Assembly: GCA_951802115.1 (NCBI GenBank)
Contig: CATOPL010000005.1
Coordinates: 1 to 64,000, forward strand
From: an uncultured Lachnospiraceae bacterium
Lineage (GTDB): Bacteria > Bacillota > Clostridia > Lachnospirales > Lachnospiraceae
DNA: 64,000 bases
Direction: 5' to 3'
Position 1 is the stretch's first letter. Each line of letters begins with the position of its first letter. The notes below the pieces were generated by a model that worked only from the letters and a program-made list of their open reading frames with translations, ran no database searches and was not told the DNA's origin. Position numbers and translations under genes: made by a program. Below are positions 26,934 through 36,197 of the stretch, in pieces.

Positions 26934-27027
26934 GAAAAGCCTCCTCAGTCATACTGGAAGAATCAATCCTCAGTCTTTTATTCAGTATACAATATTCTGT
27001 CCGGAAAGAGAAGACCTGACAGATTGA

Positions 27028-27056
27028 TTGTGTTTTCCTCCACGATCCGTTATACT
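27028..27056 (+). promoter_or_regulatory. Probable rarA promoter
   Basis: TTGTGT and TATACT separated by 17 bases, about 60 bases upstream of the rarA ATG. Confidence 0.5.
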
Positions 27057-27116
27057 TATTTCGTTCACCAAATTTTTGTAAGGCTGTACAGACACAAAAT
27101 GAAAAGGAAACAGTAT

Positions 27117-28442
27117 ATGGAACAGTTGAGTTTATTTGACGACCGAAAGACAAGCGCGCCTCTTGCCAGCCGTCTGCGGCCGGAGACACTGGAAGAATAT
27201 GCAGGACAAAAGCACCTGCTTGGCAGAGGAAAAATCCTGCGCCAGCTCATTGACAAAGACCAGATATCCTCCATGATTTTCTGGGGACCGCCCGGCGTCG
27301 GCAAGACTACGCTGGCGCGGATCATAGCCCGGCAGACACAAGCTTCCTTTGTGGAGTTCAGCGCAGTGACCAGCGGAATCAAAGAAATCAAAGAAGTTAT
27401 GGCGCAGGCAGAACAGAACCGTCAAATGGGAATCCGTACGCTTTTATTCGCTGATGAAATCCACCGTTTTAACAAGGCCCAGCAGGACGCATTTTTGCCT
27501 TACGTCGAAAAAGGGAGCATCATTCTGATCGGTGCAACAACAGAAAATCCTTCTTTCGAAATCAACTCGGCTCTGTTGTCCAGATGCCGGGTATTTGTAC
27601 TCAAATCACTGGAAGAAGGAGATTTAAAGGAACTTCTTTCCCATGCACTGACAAGTCCGAAAGGACTTGGTATGATGGAAATCTCCATTGACAGCTCCCA
27701 TCTTGACGCGATCGCCCGCTTTTCCAACGGAGATGCCAGAACAGCGCTGAACACACTGGAGATGGCGGTGCTGAACGCAGAGATGGACCGGAGCGGAAAG
27801 ATTCATGTCAGTGATGAGGTTCTCTCCCAGTGCATGAACCGGCGTTCTCTGCTCTATGATAAAAACGGGGAGGAACACTATAACCTGATATCAGCACTTC
27901 ATAAGTCCATGCGGAACAGCGACCCAGACGCGGCGGTCTACTGGCTGTGCCGGATGCTGGACGGCGGAGAAGATCCTCTCTATATTGCCAGAAGACTGGT
28001 ACGGTTTGCCAGTGAAGACGTCGGTATGGCGCAGCCCCAGGCACTGCAGACTGCAGTCGCCGTCTATCAGGCCTGTCATTTCCTGGGAATGCCGGAATGC
28101 GACGTCCATCTGACTCACGCCGTAGTCTGTCTTTCCATGGCGCCCAAGTCCAACGCGCTGTATATAGCATGCGAAAGCTGCAAAAAAGATGTGAAGGAAC
28201 TCCCGGCAGAACCGGTGCCTTTTCAGATCCGCAATGCACCGACCGGTCTTATGAAAGATCTGGACTACGGGCGCGGATATGTATATGCTCATGATACCAT
28301 GGAAAAGCTGTCCAAAATGAAGTGTCTGCCGGCAAGCCTGGAAGATCGAAGATATTACCTGCCTACAGAAGAAGGACAGGAAAAAGAAGTGAAAGAGCGT
28401 CTGGAGCAAATACTGGCCTGGAAAAAGGAAGACCTTAGCTGA
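27117..28442 (+). CDS. rarA: Replication-associated recombination protein A (AAA+ ATPase)
   Basis: A 441-residue AAA+ ATPase of the RarA/MgsA/WRNIP1 family that acts at stalled replication forks. Walker A is [13 protein letters not shown] near residues 58-70 and Walker B is [20 protein letters not shown] near 110-130. The sensor 1 segment is [19 protein letters not shown] near 140-158, with an Arg finger in LSRCRVF. The C-terminal part has [16 protein letters not shown]-like (here [14 protein letters not shown]) and the conserved tetramerisation region. An open frame continues far upstream, but ATG 27117 (MEQLSLFDD) has AAAAGGA at about 8 bases and the family-typical N-terminus. It is divergent from the UbiA operon. 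Confidence 0.94.
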   Translation: MEQLSLFDDRKTSAPLASRLRPETLEEYAGQKHLLGRGKILRQLIDKDQISSMIFWGPPGVGKTTLARIIARQTQASFVEFSAVTSGIKEIKEVMAQAEQNRQMGIRTLLFADEIHRFNKAQQDAFLPYVEKGSIILIGATTENPSFEINSALLSRCRVFVLKSLEEGDLKELLSHALTSPKGLGMMEISIDSSHLDAIARFSNGDARTALNTLEMAVLNAEMDRSGKIHVSDEVLSQCMNRRSLLYDKNGEEHYNLISALHKSMRNSDPDAAVYWLCRMLDGGEDPLYIARRLVRFASEDVGMAQPQALQTAVAVYQACHFLGMPECDVHLTHAVVCLSMAPKSNALYIACESCKKDVKELPAEPVPFQIRNAPTGLMKDLDYGRGYVYAHDTMEKLSKMKCLPASLEDRRYYLPTEEGQEKEVKERLEQILAWKKEDLS

Positions 28443-28522
28443 ACATCCGCAGTTCAATAAGTATAGAATATTTCCGGCAGGTTTATAATAAGCGTACAAT
28501 CACTGGACGAAAAGGAGACCTT

Positions 28523-30523
28523 ATGCCAAATCTGTTAAACAGTCAGAAATCCCCCTATCTTCTGCAGCATGCGCAAAATCCCGTCAACTGGTATCCCTGG
28601 TGCAGTCAGGCATTTGAGACTGCCCGGAAAGAAGACCGGCCTGTTTTTCTGAGCATCGGCTATTCCACCTGTCACTGGTGCCATGTGATGGCGCATGAAT
28701 CCTTTGAGGACGAGGAGGTCGCTCAGCTTCTGAACCATTCCTTTGTCCCCGTCAAGGTAGACCGGGAAGAGCGTCCTGACATAGACGCCGTTTATATGTC
28801 GGTCTGTCAGGCTATGACCGGCTCCAGCGGGTGGCCGCTGACCATCCTGATGACTCCGGATCAGAAACCTTTCTATGCCGGCACCTACCTTCCAAAGCAT
28901 TCCCGCTATGGTCACCTCGGGCTGATAGAACTGTTAAATCAGGTGGAAGAGCTCTGGCAGAATCAGCGTGAAAAACTGTCCCGCACCGGAGACAAAATTC
29001 TTGCATGGCTGCAGACGCCGGACAAATCTTCTGAACAGGAACCTTCCTTCGAACTTCTGCACCGTGCCGCCGCCGATCTGTCTGAAAGTTTTGATCCCAA
29101 ATGGGGAGGTTTCGGCAGTGCACCTAAATTTCCCACTCCTCACAATCTTCTCTTTTTAATGCGTTATGCCGCTTTCAGACAGGATAAAAATATCATGCAG
29201 ATCATAAACAAAACACTGGAATGCATGGCTGAAGGAGGTATTTATGACCACATCGGCGGCGGTTTTTCCCGATATTCAACAGATGAAAAATGGCTGATTC
29301 CCCATTTTGAAAAAATGCTTTATGACAATGCTCTGCTGATATACACTTACAGCGAAGCGTATCAGATCACCCAGGATCCCTTTTTTCTCTCCGTAATCAG
29401 AGAAACCGTCGCCTACGTGCTGCGTGAACTGACAGATAAAAACGGTGGGTTTTTCTGCGGACAGGACGCAGACAGCGATGGCGTCGAAGGAAAATATTAT
29501 GCCTTGACTCCCTCAGAAATACGGTCTGTTCTGGGAACAGATGACGGAAATGATTTCTGTTGTTTCTTCCACATTACAGAAAAAGGAAATTTTGAGGGAA
29601 AAAACATACCCAGCCTTCTGGGCAGAAAAGAACGGAAGAACTTGAAAATGCAAAAGCTGTGCGACAAACTTCAGGCCTATCGCCTCACCCGTACCGCTCT
29701 GCACACAGACGACAAAATCCTTACCTCCTGGAACGCCCTGATGATTGCGGCGCTGGCCAGAGCCTCCTTTCTCTGCCGGGAACCTTCCTGGCTGCATGCG
29801 GCCGAAAAAGCGCAGCGCTTCCTGGAAACCCGGCTGACAGGCTCCGACGGACGGCTGTATGTCAGATACCGGGACGGTGAGGCTGCGCATCCGGGTAATT
29901 TAGACGACTACGCCTGCTATGCCTGGGCTCTTCTGGAACTGTACCAGACAACATGGAACGCTGGTTGTCTCGAAAAAGCCGTACGCACAGCCGAACAGAT
30001 CAGCCGTCTGTTTTCCGACCAGGAACACGACGGTTTCTATCTGTATGCCAGGGACGCAGAGCAGCTGATCAGCCGTCCCAAAGAAACCTGGGACGGCGCT
30101 CTTCCCTCCGGCAATTCCGTCGCCGCACTGGTTTTCTCTCTTCTGTATGAACTGACCGGACAGAAATCCTGGCGCACGGAACAAGAACACGTCCTGCGTT
30201 TTCTTGCCGGAAAAGCCCGGGCTTTTCCATCCGCCCACTGCTTTGCCCTGCTCTCCATGTACCATGTGCTCCGCCCTTCCTCACAGCTGGTCTGTGTTTC
30301 TGCAGATCGTCAGATGCCGGAAGAAGTGCAGGATTTCCTCTGCCGAAATTATTTTCCCGAACTCACAGTACTGCTTCTGACTACGGACAACCGGGACACG
30401 ATTGTCCGCATGGCGCCTTTCACCGCACAGTATCCAATTCCCGACAGCGGCACTGTCTATTATCTGTGCCACAACAATGCATGCAGCACCGGCACGAGAG
30501 ATTTTCGTTCACTGCTTGAATAA
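28523..30523 (+). CDS. yyaL: Thioredoxin-domain protein YyaL/DUF255 family
   Basis: A 666-residue protein. The N-terminal thioredoxin-like DUF255 domain starts [19 protein letters not shown], then has the redox motif [16 protein letters not shown] (CxxC near residues 50-53). [20 protein letters not shown] follows near 95-115. The remaining about 450 residues form an alpha/alpha toroid resembling glycan epimerases/glycosidases ([20 protein letters not shown] near 235-255). Biochemical function is not established; the human relative is SPATA20. AAAGGAG lies seven bases before the ATG. It follows rarA by 80 bases on the same strand and meets the anti-sigma gene convergently. Confidence 0.92.
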   Translation: MPNLLNSQKSPYLLQHAQNPVNWYPWCSQAFETARKEDRPVFLSIGYSTCHWCHVMAHESFEDEEVAQLLNHSFVPVKVDREERPDIDAVYMSVCQAMTGSSGWPLTILMTPDQKPFYAGTYLPKHSRYGHLGLIELLNQVEELWQNQREKLSRTGDKILAWLQTPDKSSEQEPSFELLHRAAADLSESFDPKWGGFGSAPKFPTPHNLLFLMRYAAFRQDKNIMQIINKTLECMAEGGIYDHIGGGFSRYSTDEKWLIPHFEKMLYDNALLIYTYSEAYQITQDPFFLSVIRETVAYVLRELTDKNGGFFCGQDADSDGVEGKYYALTPSEIRSVLGTDDGNDFCCFFHITEKGNFEGKNIPSLLGRKERKNLKMQKLCDKLQAYRLTRTALHTDDKILTSWNALMIAALARASFLCREPSWLHAAEKAQRFLETRLTGSDGRLYVRYRDGEAAHPGNLDDYACYAWALLELYQTTWNAGCLEKAVRTAEQISRLFSDQEHDGFYLYARDAEQLISRPKETWDGALPSGNSVAALVFSLLYELTGQKSWRTEQEHVLRFLAGKARAFPSAHCFALLSMYHVLRPSSQLVCVSADRQMPEEVQDFLCRNYFPELTVLLLTTDNRDTIVRMAPFTAQYPIPDSGTVYYLCHNNACSTGTRDFRSLLE

Positions 30524-30537
30524 ATTTTAACGGCGCA

Positions 30538-30599
30538 GGAGCGTGAAGCAGACGGAACAGAACATTTTCAAATATTCCCTTTGACTGTCTTCACGTTCC
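30538..30599. terminator. Inverted repeat between convergent genes
   Basis: GGAGCGTGAAG and CTTCACGTTCC (one wobble) frame a 40-base loop between the yyaL stop and the convergent anti-sigma gene stop. A weak T-rich stretch follows on either side; possibly a bidirectional terminator. Confidence 0.35.
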
Positions 30600-30621
30600 G
30601 ATTTGCACTGCATTTTCATGA

Positions 30622-31827
30622 TCAAAATACAACTTCCGTCTGATAAACAGCCTTCTTGGGTAGATTATGATAATTGTTGCCCTTACACTCATGCATATAA
30701 GTGAGGTAATCCACCACATAGACATACAGTTTGCTCACATCTCTGTTATAGACAGAATAAATTTCCGAAAATTCGGCCTGCGATTCCAGAGGTTTTCCCT
30801 GCGCATCGCAGATTGCCACAACATAATCCCCTCTGCTTTTTCCCTCCGGGATTACCAGATCCGCATACACCTCATAGGCGGTTTTGGTGACCGTTCCGAT
30901 ACCGACCCCATCTTCATTGCTTCTGTTAATCTCTTTTCGTACTGTATGTTCATGGTTCAGTTTTACGTCCAGTGCAAACTCCCATTTCCCGGACAAATGT
31001 TCTCCTTCAAAATCCGCAAATATTTCTGTTATCTGTAACGTATAGCCAAATACATCCGGCAGATCCGTATTGTCGATCTCAAGCCAGTCTCCGTTTTCAC
31101 TGACGATTCCCATATTCATCAGGTCCACACGGATAATTCCTGCAAACGTATGCTCGTCTATAAATTTTCCTGTAAGATAGTAAGGCGAAACGGTTCCTGC
31201 TGCAGGATCACCTTTATAGATCCCTTTGCCGGATGCAGAGAAATCCGCCGTAGAAGTACTGTTCATATACAGGCTACTGTATGTCTGACTCATCTCAGAC
31301 TCATCCGTTTTCTCATAGGAACCATAACGGGCAAAATTCCTCATATCTTCGCTGAAACCATTTTCTGACTCAATGACGACTGCCAGATACATGGCCATAC
31401 TCTCATAGTTGCACTCTGAAATTGTAAATGTAATCCCGTTGTCTGTCTGTACATACGGACTCTGTGTTGTACCATCCTCCTGTACTTCGTCCGGCGATAC
31501 CAGCTGTACCGCATTTTCTTCAAAATCTCCCGCATAGCCCGAATCTTCCCCTACTGTCTGAAAAATTCTGCCAATAAACGGCAGCTTTGCCGCCAGAGAC
31601 GGATTGGCCACACATACAGTTACGCTCAGCACCATCGCCGCCGCTACCGCCGACATGCCTGTCACCAGTGCCTGCAGGCCTCTTCTCCTGCACCCCTTCT
31701 GTCTGTTTTTACTGTCTGTACGAATTATATGGTAAGCTTCCTGCACCTTTTCTTCAATAATTGCTGATTTTTTCAGTTCCACACTTAATGCCTTTTCATA
31801 TTCCTTTTTTGTATATTCCTGTCTCAT
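30622..31827 (-). CDS. DUF4179-type transmembrane anti-sigma protein
   Basis: A 401-residue protein: cytoplasmic N-terminal segment of about 60 residues, one transmembrane helix near 66-88 (ALVTGMSAVAAAMVLSVTVCVA), then an extracytoplasmic domain beginning ANPSLAAKLPFIGRIFQ. That junction is characteristic of DUF4179 proteins encoded after ECF sigma genes. It follows the sigma gene (32016-32513) on the same strand, so it likely holds that sigma factor inactive until an envelope signal arrives; the signal is unknown. The open frame extends 31 codons upstream, but ATG 31827 has AGGAG at the right distance and was preferred. Confidence 0.8.
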   Translation of the reverse strand: MRQEYTKKEYEKALSVELKKSAIIEEKVQEAYHIIRTDSKNRQKGCRRRGLQALVTGMSAVAAAMVLSVTVCVANPSLAAKLPFIGRIFQTVGEDSGYAGDFEENAVQLVSPDEVQEDGTTQSPYVQTDNGITFTISECNYESMAMYLAVVIESENGFSEDMRNFARYGSYEKTDESEMSQTYSSLYMNSTSTADFSASGKGIYKGDPAAGTVSPYYLTGKFIDEHTFAGIIRVDLMNMGIVSENGDWLEIDNTDLPDVFGYTLQITEIFADFEGEHLSGKWEFALDVKLNHEHTVRKEINRSNEDGVGIGTVTKTAYEVYADLVIPEGKSRGDYVVAICDAQGKPLESQAEFSEIYSVYNRDVSKLYVYVVDYLTYMHECKGNNYHNLPKKAVYQTEVVF

Positions 31828-32015
31828 AATCTGTCTCCTGACTAAAATTTTGTGTTCATCGCTCTTAGCCGCTTCCTTTCGGAACCGTTTTCTTCCGAAA
31901 CTGTATTCTGGATTCTCCATTCAGATCATCCGGGCAAAATGCTGTTTCATGGAGGCCCGCATTCTGTAAGATCTGCTGTTCAGACATCTGAAGCGTGTTT
32001 CAAAATTTAATTTGT

Positions 32016-32513
32016 TTACACCACCTGCATTTGCATCCGCAGTTTTTGCTTCCCTCTGTGAAGTCTGCTCTTTACTGTCGCTTCCTTCATATGCAGCATC
32101 TGCCCGATTTCCCGGGTTGTAAACTGTTCTCCATAATACAGCAGAAAAATCACTCTGCTGTCCTCCGGAAGTGTGCGCAGCATCTCATGAAACTCCACAT
32201 CCGACGTACCGGAAATATCTCCCGCCGCCTCTGGCAGTTCTTCGAGCCCGCAGCTCTTTCGGTTCTGATTATAAAGCCGGTTACAGTTATTCATCAGAAT
32301 TCTCACCAGCCATGTACGGAAATATTCCGGCTTTTTCAACTCCCGAAGGTGTTCAAACGCATCCAGGATTGTATCCTGAATGGCATCCGCCACATCCTCT
32401 TCCCCCCGGAAGTATCCATAAGCGACTCTCTGGAGAGTCATCTTGTTCCTCTCGATTAATTCAATAAAAGCATCCGCATCTCCCTGCTGCGCTTTTTTTA
32501 CCAATATTTTCAT
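32016..32513 (-). CDS. ECF-type RNA polymerase sigma factor
   Basis: A 165-residue sigma-70 family protein. Region 2 runs through AFIELIERNKMTLQRVAYGYF and EEDVADAIQDTILDAFEHL (about residues 15-55), with YFRTWLVRILMNNCNRLYNQ near 65-85. Region 4 follows near 110-160 with the HTH (FTTREIGQMLHMKEATVKSRL). GGAGG precedes ATG 32513; an open frame 26 codons longer is unlikely to be used. It is paired with the downstream DUF4179 anti-sigma gene after a gap of about 190 bases, and divergent from the BlaI-like gene. Confidence 0.88.
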   Translation of the reverse strand: MKILVKKAQQGDADAFIELIERNKMTLQRVAYGYFRGEEDVADAIQDTILDAFEHLRELKKPEYFRTWLVRILMNNCNRLYNQNRKSCGLEELPEAAGDISGTSDVEFHEMLRTLPEDSRVIFLLYYGEQFTTREIGQMLHMKEATVKSRLHRGKQKLRMQMQVV

Positions 32514-32732
32514 ATCTTGTTCCTCCACCCATGCCATGTATCTGCCTGGACAATTCTTTTTAAAGGATTCTGTATGCATATTCATTTTCAAGCTCTTGTA
32601 AAATTGTATACCGACAGATATGCTCCGGTATCTGGAAGCCCGGCCGGGGACTTCGTCTGTCTGTTTCCATCTATTAGATCAGTATACTGCAGATTTCGAT
32701 GCAGAAAAATAAAATAAGATGCAGAAGAACGC

Positions 32733-32790
32733 TTGACAAATGATACTACAAAGAGTAGTCTGTATATAAAGACTACTCTTTGTAGTATCA
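32733..32790 (+). promoter_or_regulatory. BlaI-type operator with 20-bp perfect arms and promoter
   Basis: A perfect inverted repeat, arms 32741-32760 and 32771-32790 around TGTATATAAA. Each arm itself contains the dyad ACTAC-N5-GTAGT, so two repressor dimers could bind side by side. TTGACA at 32733-32738 lies just upstream, with a weak TAGTCT at 17-base spacing. The site is 15 bases before the BlaI-like ATG, indicating autoregulation. Confidence 0.75.
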
Positions 32791-32804
32791 TCAGGAGGAA
32801 ACAG

Positions 32805-33167
32805 ATGGCAGAGATTCAATTAGGCGTAATCGAAGCCCGTTTTGCGGATCTGATTTGGTCGCGGGAACCGGTGACCACTTCAGAGCTGGTAAAGCTGGCG
32901 CAGCAGGCATTTCAGTGGAAACGAACGACCACCCATACCGTCGTCAAACGACTGTGCGAAAAAGGACTGTTTCAGAATCAGAAAGGAACTGTGACTTCTC
33001 TGATCTCCAAGGGACAGTTTGAAGCCATGCAAAGCCGCAGCTTTGTAGAAGACACCTTTGGCGGGTCCCTGCCCGCATTTCTCGCCGCGTTCACCCAGGG
33101 CAGCACCCTGACGCCGGAGGAAGCGGTCAGGCTGCACCGGATCATCGATCAGGCAATGGAGGACTGA
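32805..33167 (+). CDS. BlaI/MecI/CopY-family repressor
   Basis: A 120-residue winged-helix repressor of the BlaI family. The typical start LGVIEARFADLIWSREPVT, the segment TTHTVVKRLCEKGLF (recognition helix region, near 45-60) and a C-terminal dimerisation helix are visible. Family members dissociate from DNA after cleavage triggered by a BlaR1-type membrane protease, encoded here 2 bases downstream. AGGAGG precedes ATG 32805. No beta-lactamase or penicillin-binding gene is nearby, so the controlled function is the operon itself or genes elsewhere. Confidence 0.88.
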   Translation: MAEIQLGVIEARFADLIWSREPVTTSELVKLAQQAFQWKRTTTHTVVKRLCEKGLFQNQKGTVTSLISKGQFEAMQSRSFVEDTFGGSLPAFLAAFTQGSTLTPEEAVRLHRIIDQAMED

Positions 33168-33169
33168 CT

Positions 33170-34972
33170 ATGGAGATCATCTTTTTGAAATTATTGAACA
33201 GGAGTATCGCTGCCGGATGGCTGATCCTGGCAGTCCTGGCGCTGCGGTCTCTTTTCCGAAAAGCCCCCGGATGGTTCTTCTGTGCCCTTTGGGGCATCGT
33301 CGCTCTCCGCCTGCTCTGTCCCTTCTCCCCTGTAAGTCCGCTCAGCCTCCTGCCAAGCGGCGAGACACTCAGTCCGTATACGATACAATTTTCAACGGAA
33401 CCTGAGATTCAAAGCGGCGTTCCTGTTCTGGATCATACACTGAATCCGATCATCCTGGATACGTTCGCACCCTCTCCGGGCGCCAGTGTCAACCCTCTGT
33501 ATGTCTGGACATTCTTTGCCGCTGTCCTCTGGGGGATCGGAGCTTTTTGTCTGCTTGCCCGCGGACTTGTTGCCCTGATCCGGATTCGCAGCAGAATCCG
33601 GGAGTCCGTTCCTTTCAGAGACAATCTAAGGCTCTGCGATTCCATAAACGCTCCCTTTATTCTTGGAATCCTGCGCCCCCGGATCTATCTTCCTGCTGAT
33701 ACTGACCAGGCTCATCTTCCGTATATTCTGGCCCATGAGCAGGGCCATCTGAAACGTCTGGACCACTGGTGGAAACCGCTTGCCTATCTGCTGCTTTCGG
33801 TCTACTGGTTTCATCCCCTCATCTGGGCGGCCTACTACCTGTTCTGCCGGGATCTGGAACTTGCATGCGATGAAAAAGTGATCCGGGATCTGTCTTTGGA
33901 AGAAAAGAAAGCCTACTCCCATGCACTGGTATCCTGCAGCCTGCAGCAGCGACTGGTCCTGACCTGTCCTCTGGCATTTGGAGAGATCAGTGTAAAAAAG
34001 AGAGTAAACCGAATCCTGCACTATCAAAAACCCGCATTCTGGCTCCTGGTCGTGGCTGCCGCTGCCGGTATCATCACTGCCGTATGCTTTCTGACCAACC
34101 CTCCTGAAAATATTGCCGGCTCACAGCCGCATCACGAAGACCCGTTAGATGCTTCGGACGCACAGACTCCGCACAAGACCACAGAACCATTAACAGACGA
34201 CACCGATCCTGCCGTCGCGTCTCTTTTGCAGGCGGCCAACACTGCCATCTTAGAGCGCAACGCCTCATCCGGACCGGAAACGTATGACCTGGCCTGCAGC
34301 GATTTTGCCATACTGGGAACGGAATCCCAAAGTCTGGCCTCCGAAAACAGTGAACAAACATTCACTGCCTATGGCTGGGCATTATATCAAACCTATGGTA
34401 TATCGGAAACGGGGATTGAAGATGTGGGCGGAAGCCATATCCCGGTGGCACTGACCTTTGAAGTAAAAGAAGATGCATATAGTTTAAAAGATTACTGGGA
34501 ACCCCGGGAAGGCATCTATTTTGCAGAAGATATCCGAAATCGGTTTCCGGAATTTCTGGCTGCTGACGGAATGGACAGCCAGAAATTCATCCTGCCCCAG
34601 ATTCAGAGCTGCTACCGGCAGGCGGTGGAGTACAGCGGGCTTGACACGGACGCGGTCATCCGCCGCCTGCTGAACACCATATGTTCCGATCCTGCGGTCT
34701 CCTCCGCACCCCGGGACTATATTCAGGCTCATGGGCTGGAATACCGGGAACTTACTTATTATGGAAGCTATACGCTTCAATACTGCTTCCGCCGTTTTCA
34801 GAAGGGCGGTGAGACCGGGCTGGAGGGCTGGATCATGGCCCTTGTGTGCGAAGACCTGCTTGGGACCAGAGAAACGCTGCCAGCCAATGCTGATACTGTA
34901 CAAACTGGACAGCTCTGGTATGATACACTCTATGCCCATGCTTCCAACCAGGTGGAACCGTATCTGCAGTGA
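33170..34972 (+). CDS. BlaR1-like M56 family membrane metallopeptidase
   Basis: A 600-residue membrane protein. N-terminal helices lie near residues 5-27 and 33-52, with a further helix near 108-135. The zinc protease motif HEQGH is at about 189-193, with downstream ELACDEKV near 232-240 supplying the third ligand. A fourth helix (FWLLVVAAAAGIITAVCFL) follows near 288-308. The extracytoplasmic C-terminus of about 290 residues does not resemble the penicillin-binding sensor of classic BlaR1, so the signal may differ from beta-lactams. It is translated right after the BlaI-like repressor, which is its likely cleavage target. Confidence 0.85.
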   Translation: MEIIFLKLLNRSIAAGWLILAVLALRSLFRKAPGWFFCALWGIVALRLLCPFSPVSPLSLLPSGETLSPYTIQFSTEPEIQSGVPVLDHTLNPIILDTFAPSPGASVNPLYVWTFFAAVLWGIGAFCLLARGLVALIRIRSRIRESVPFRDNLRLCDSINAPFILGILRPRIYLPADTDQAHLPYILAHEQGHLKRLDHWWKPLAYLLLSVYWFHPLIWAAYYLFCRDLELACDEKVIRDLSLEEKKAYSHALVSCSLQQRLVLTCPLAFGEISVKKRVNRILHYQKPAFWLLVVAAAAGIITAVCFLTNPPENIAGSQPHHEDPLDASDAQTPHKTTEPLTDDTDPAVASLLQAANTAILERNASSGPETYDLACSDFAILGTESQSLASENSEQTFTAYGWALYQTYGISETGIEDVGGSHIPVALTFEVKEDAYSLKDYWEPREGIYFAEDIRNRFPEFLAADGMDSQKFILPQIQSCYRQAVEYSGLDTDAVIRRLLNTICSDPAVSSAPRDYIQAHGLEYRELTYYGSYTLQYCFRRFQKGGETGLEGWIMALVCEDLLGTRETLPANADTVQTGQLWYDTLYAHASNQVEPYLQ

Positions 34973-34984
34973 GGGAGGGGACTG

Positions 34985-35614
34985 TCAGGATCCCTGAATC
35001 TGCCCATATCGCTCCCAAAGGTCTTTGAACGGGTGGGATTCCTGTTCCATGTCGGTCATATCAACATTCCGATATCGAAAGCCTGACCACTGTTTTGCCT
35101 CCTCGGTAAAACCATGCATTTCCAGCCTTTTAAAATCTGTGAAAAATTCAAATTCCTCCCCGGTAATGATACGCCTGTCTTCCAGACCGCTGCGGCCCAG
35201 ACGTGCTATGAACGCAGCGTCCATCACCCGGTCTTCTCTCCGGGTCAATCCCAGAACATAGGGCACCTGATCTTCTCCGAATTCAATCCATTTCGGTTCA
35301 ATCCGGTCATTATCCTCGTACATCTTACCGAGACATGTGTAGCTCTTTGTTTCGTATACGGATATACAGCTGTTCGTGGATCTTTTCTGGCGTTCTATGT
35401 TGATAAAATAAGTCCCCTCCGGATTCTCCAGGAGCCGATTCAAATTTTTCTCAGTAACAACACCAGATCTCAGAATGAGCCACTCAAACGATTCCGGAAG
35501 ATATAATAGGATTCCATTTTTCTGTCTGATCCATTTCATGACCCGTTCCATTTCCGGTCCGAATGCAGCTCCATCCGCAATCACAAGTATTTCCTGATCC
35601 TGCCTTTTCATCAA
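34985..35614 (-). CDS. C-terminal part of a frameshifted ATPase-like protein
   Basis: A 209-residue frame starting MMKRQDQEILVIADGAAFGP. The stretches VIADGAAFGPEMERVM and LYLPESFEWLILRSG match, from memory, the C-terminal region of a family of Lachnospiraceae proteins of unknown function whose upstream part is ATPase-like. In this window the upstream part is the preceding frame (35611-36192), overlapping by 4 bases. One extra T in the T5 run at 35621-35625 would fuse the two (reading IFFAELMKRQDQE). It is therefore a fragment of a broken gene or, less likely, a coupled second subunit. Confidence 0.6.
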   Translation of the reverse strand: MMKRQDQEILVIADGAAFGPEMERVMKWIRQKNGILLYLPESFEWLILRSGVVTEKNLNRLLENPEGTYFINIERQKRSTNSCISVYETKSYTCLGKMYEDNDRIEPKWIEFGEDQVPYVLGLTRREDRVMDAAFIARLGRSGLEDRRIITGEEFEFFTDFKRLEMHGFTEEAKQWSGFRYRNVDMTDMEQESHPFKDLWERYGQIQGS

Positions 35615-36192
35615 TTCTGCAAAAATATTTGATTTTTCCCGGCACTGACCACTTTGTCACCGCCTGCCTCGGACAGATCTTCATAAAACTCATACCCGGC
35701 ATTGGAATCTTCCACAATCACCTGCCTCACTTTTACCGGCTTTGTAATATCCTTCCTCCCGTAAATTCGGAAAAACTCATGAAATGTCTGTTTCAGTGAT
35801 GCATATTTCCCGGATTCACAGATCCCATAGATCTCGTCCACACTATAGGGAAGATTCGACAGACTTTCTCTTGTCACAATGACATAATAATTATCCGACC
35901 CGCGAACCTCCTCTGCAAATTCTCTGGTGGACAAAAACGCATTATCTTCGTCTATAAAAATAATATGATCTTTCGTAGCCGACAGGATCAGCTTCCAGTC
36001 TCTGCCAGAGAGCGTCCGGCAGGCCTTCGAACAAGTAAGCTTTATGCCGCTGCTCTCCCCCGACTCATAGTACTCCCGGATCATCTCTTTGGACAGTTCA
36101 TCCGTGATCCATTCATTTGTATAGGTGTTTTTAAAATAAACCACCGGATCATAGATCGCCTCCGGCATGTCACCGTAAAACACAGAAAGCAT
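35611..36192 (-). CDS. Composite N-terminal part of a broken ATPase-like gene
   Basis: A 193-residue frame starting MLSVFYGDMPEAIYDPVVYF at an ATG just past the stop of the DUF4132 gene. The first about 43 residues resemble the start of small proteins that I associate with DUF4869 (from memory). After that the sequence changes to an ATPase-like region with a Walker-B-like strand (IIFIDEDNAFL) and a sensor-like strand (YYVIVTRESL). No P-loop is present, although relatives have one upstream. This looks like an in-frame fusion of two unrelated gene fragments. The frame ends just after a T5 run, and the remainder of the ATPase-like protein continues at 34985-35614. Probably non-functional. Confidence 0.55.
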   Translation of the reverse strand: MLSVFYGDMPEAIYDPVVYFKNTYTNEWITDELSKEMIREYYESGESSGIKLTCSKACRTLSGRDWKLILSATKDHIIFIDEDNAFLSTREFAEEVRGSDNYYVIVTRESLSNLPYSVDEIYGICESGKYASLKQTFHEFFRIYGRKDITKPVKVRQVIVEDSNAGYEFYEDLSEAGGDKVVSAGKNQIFLQN

Positions 36193-36197
36193 CTTCG

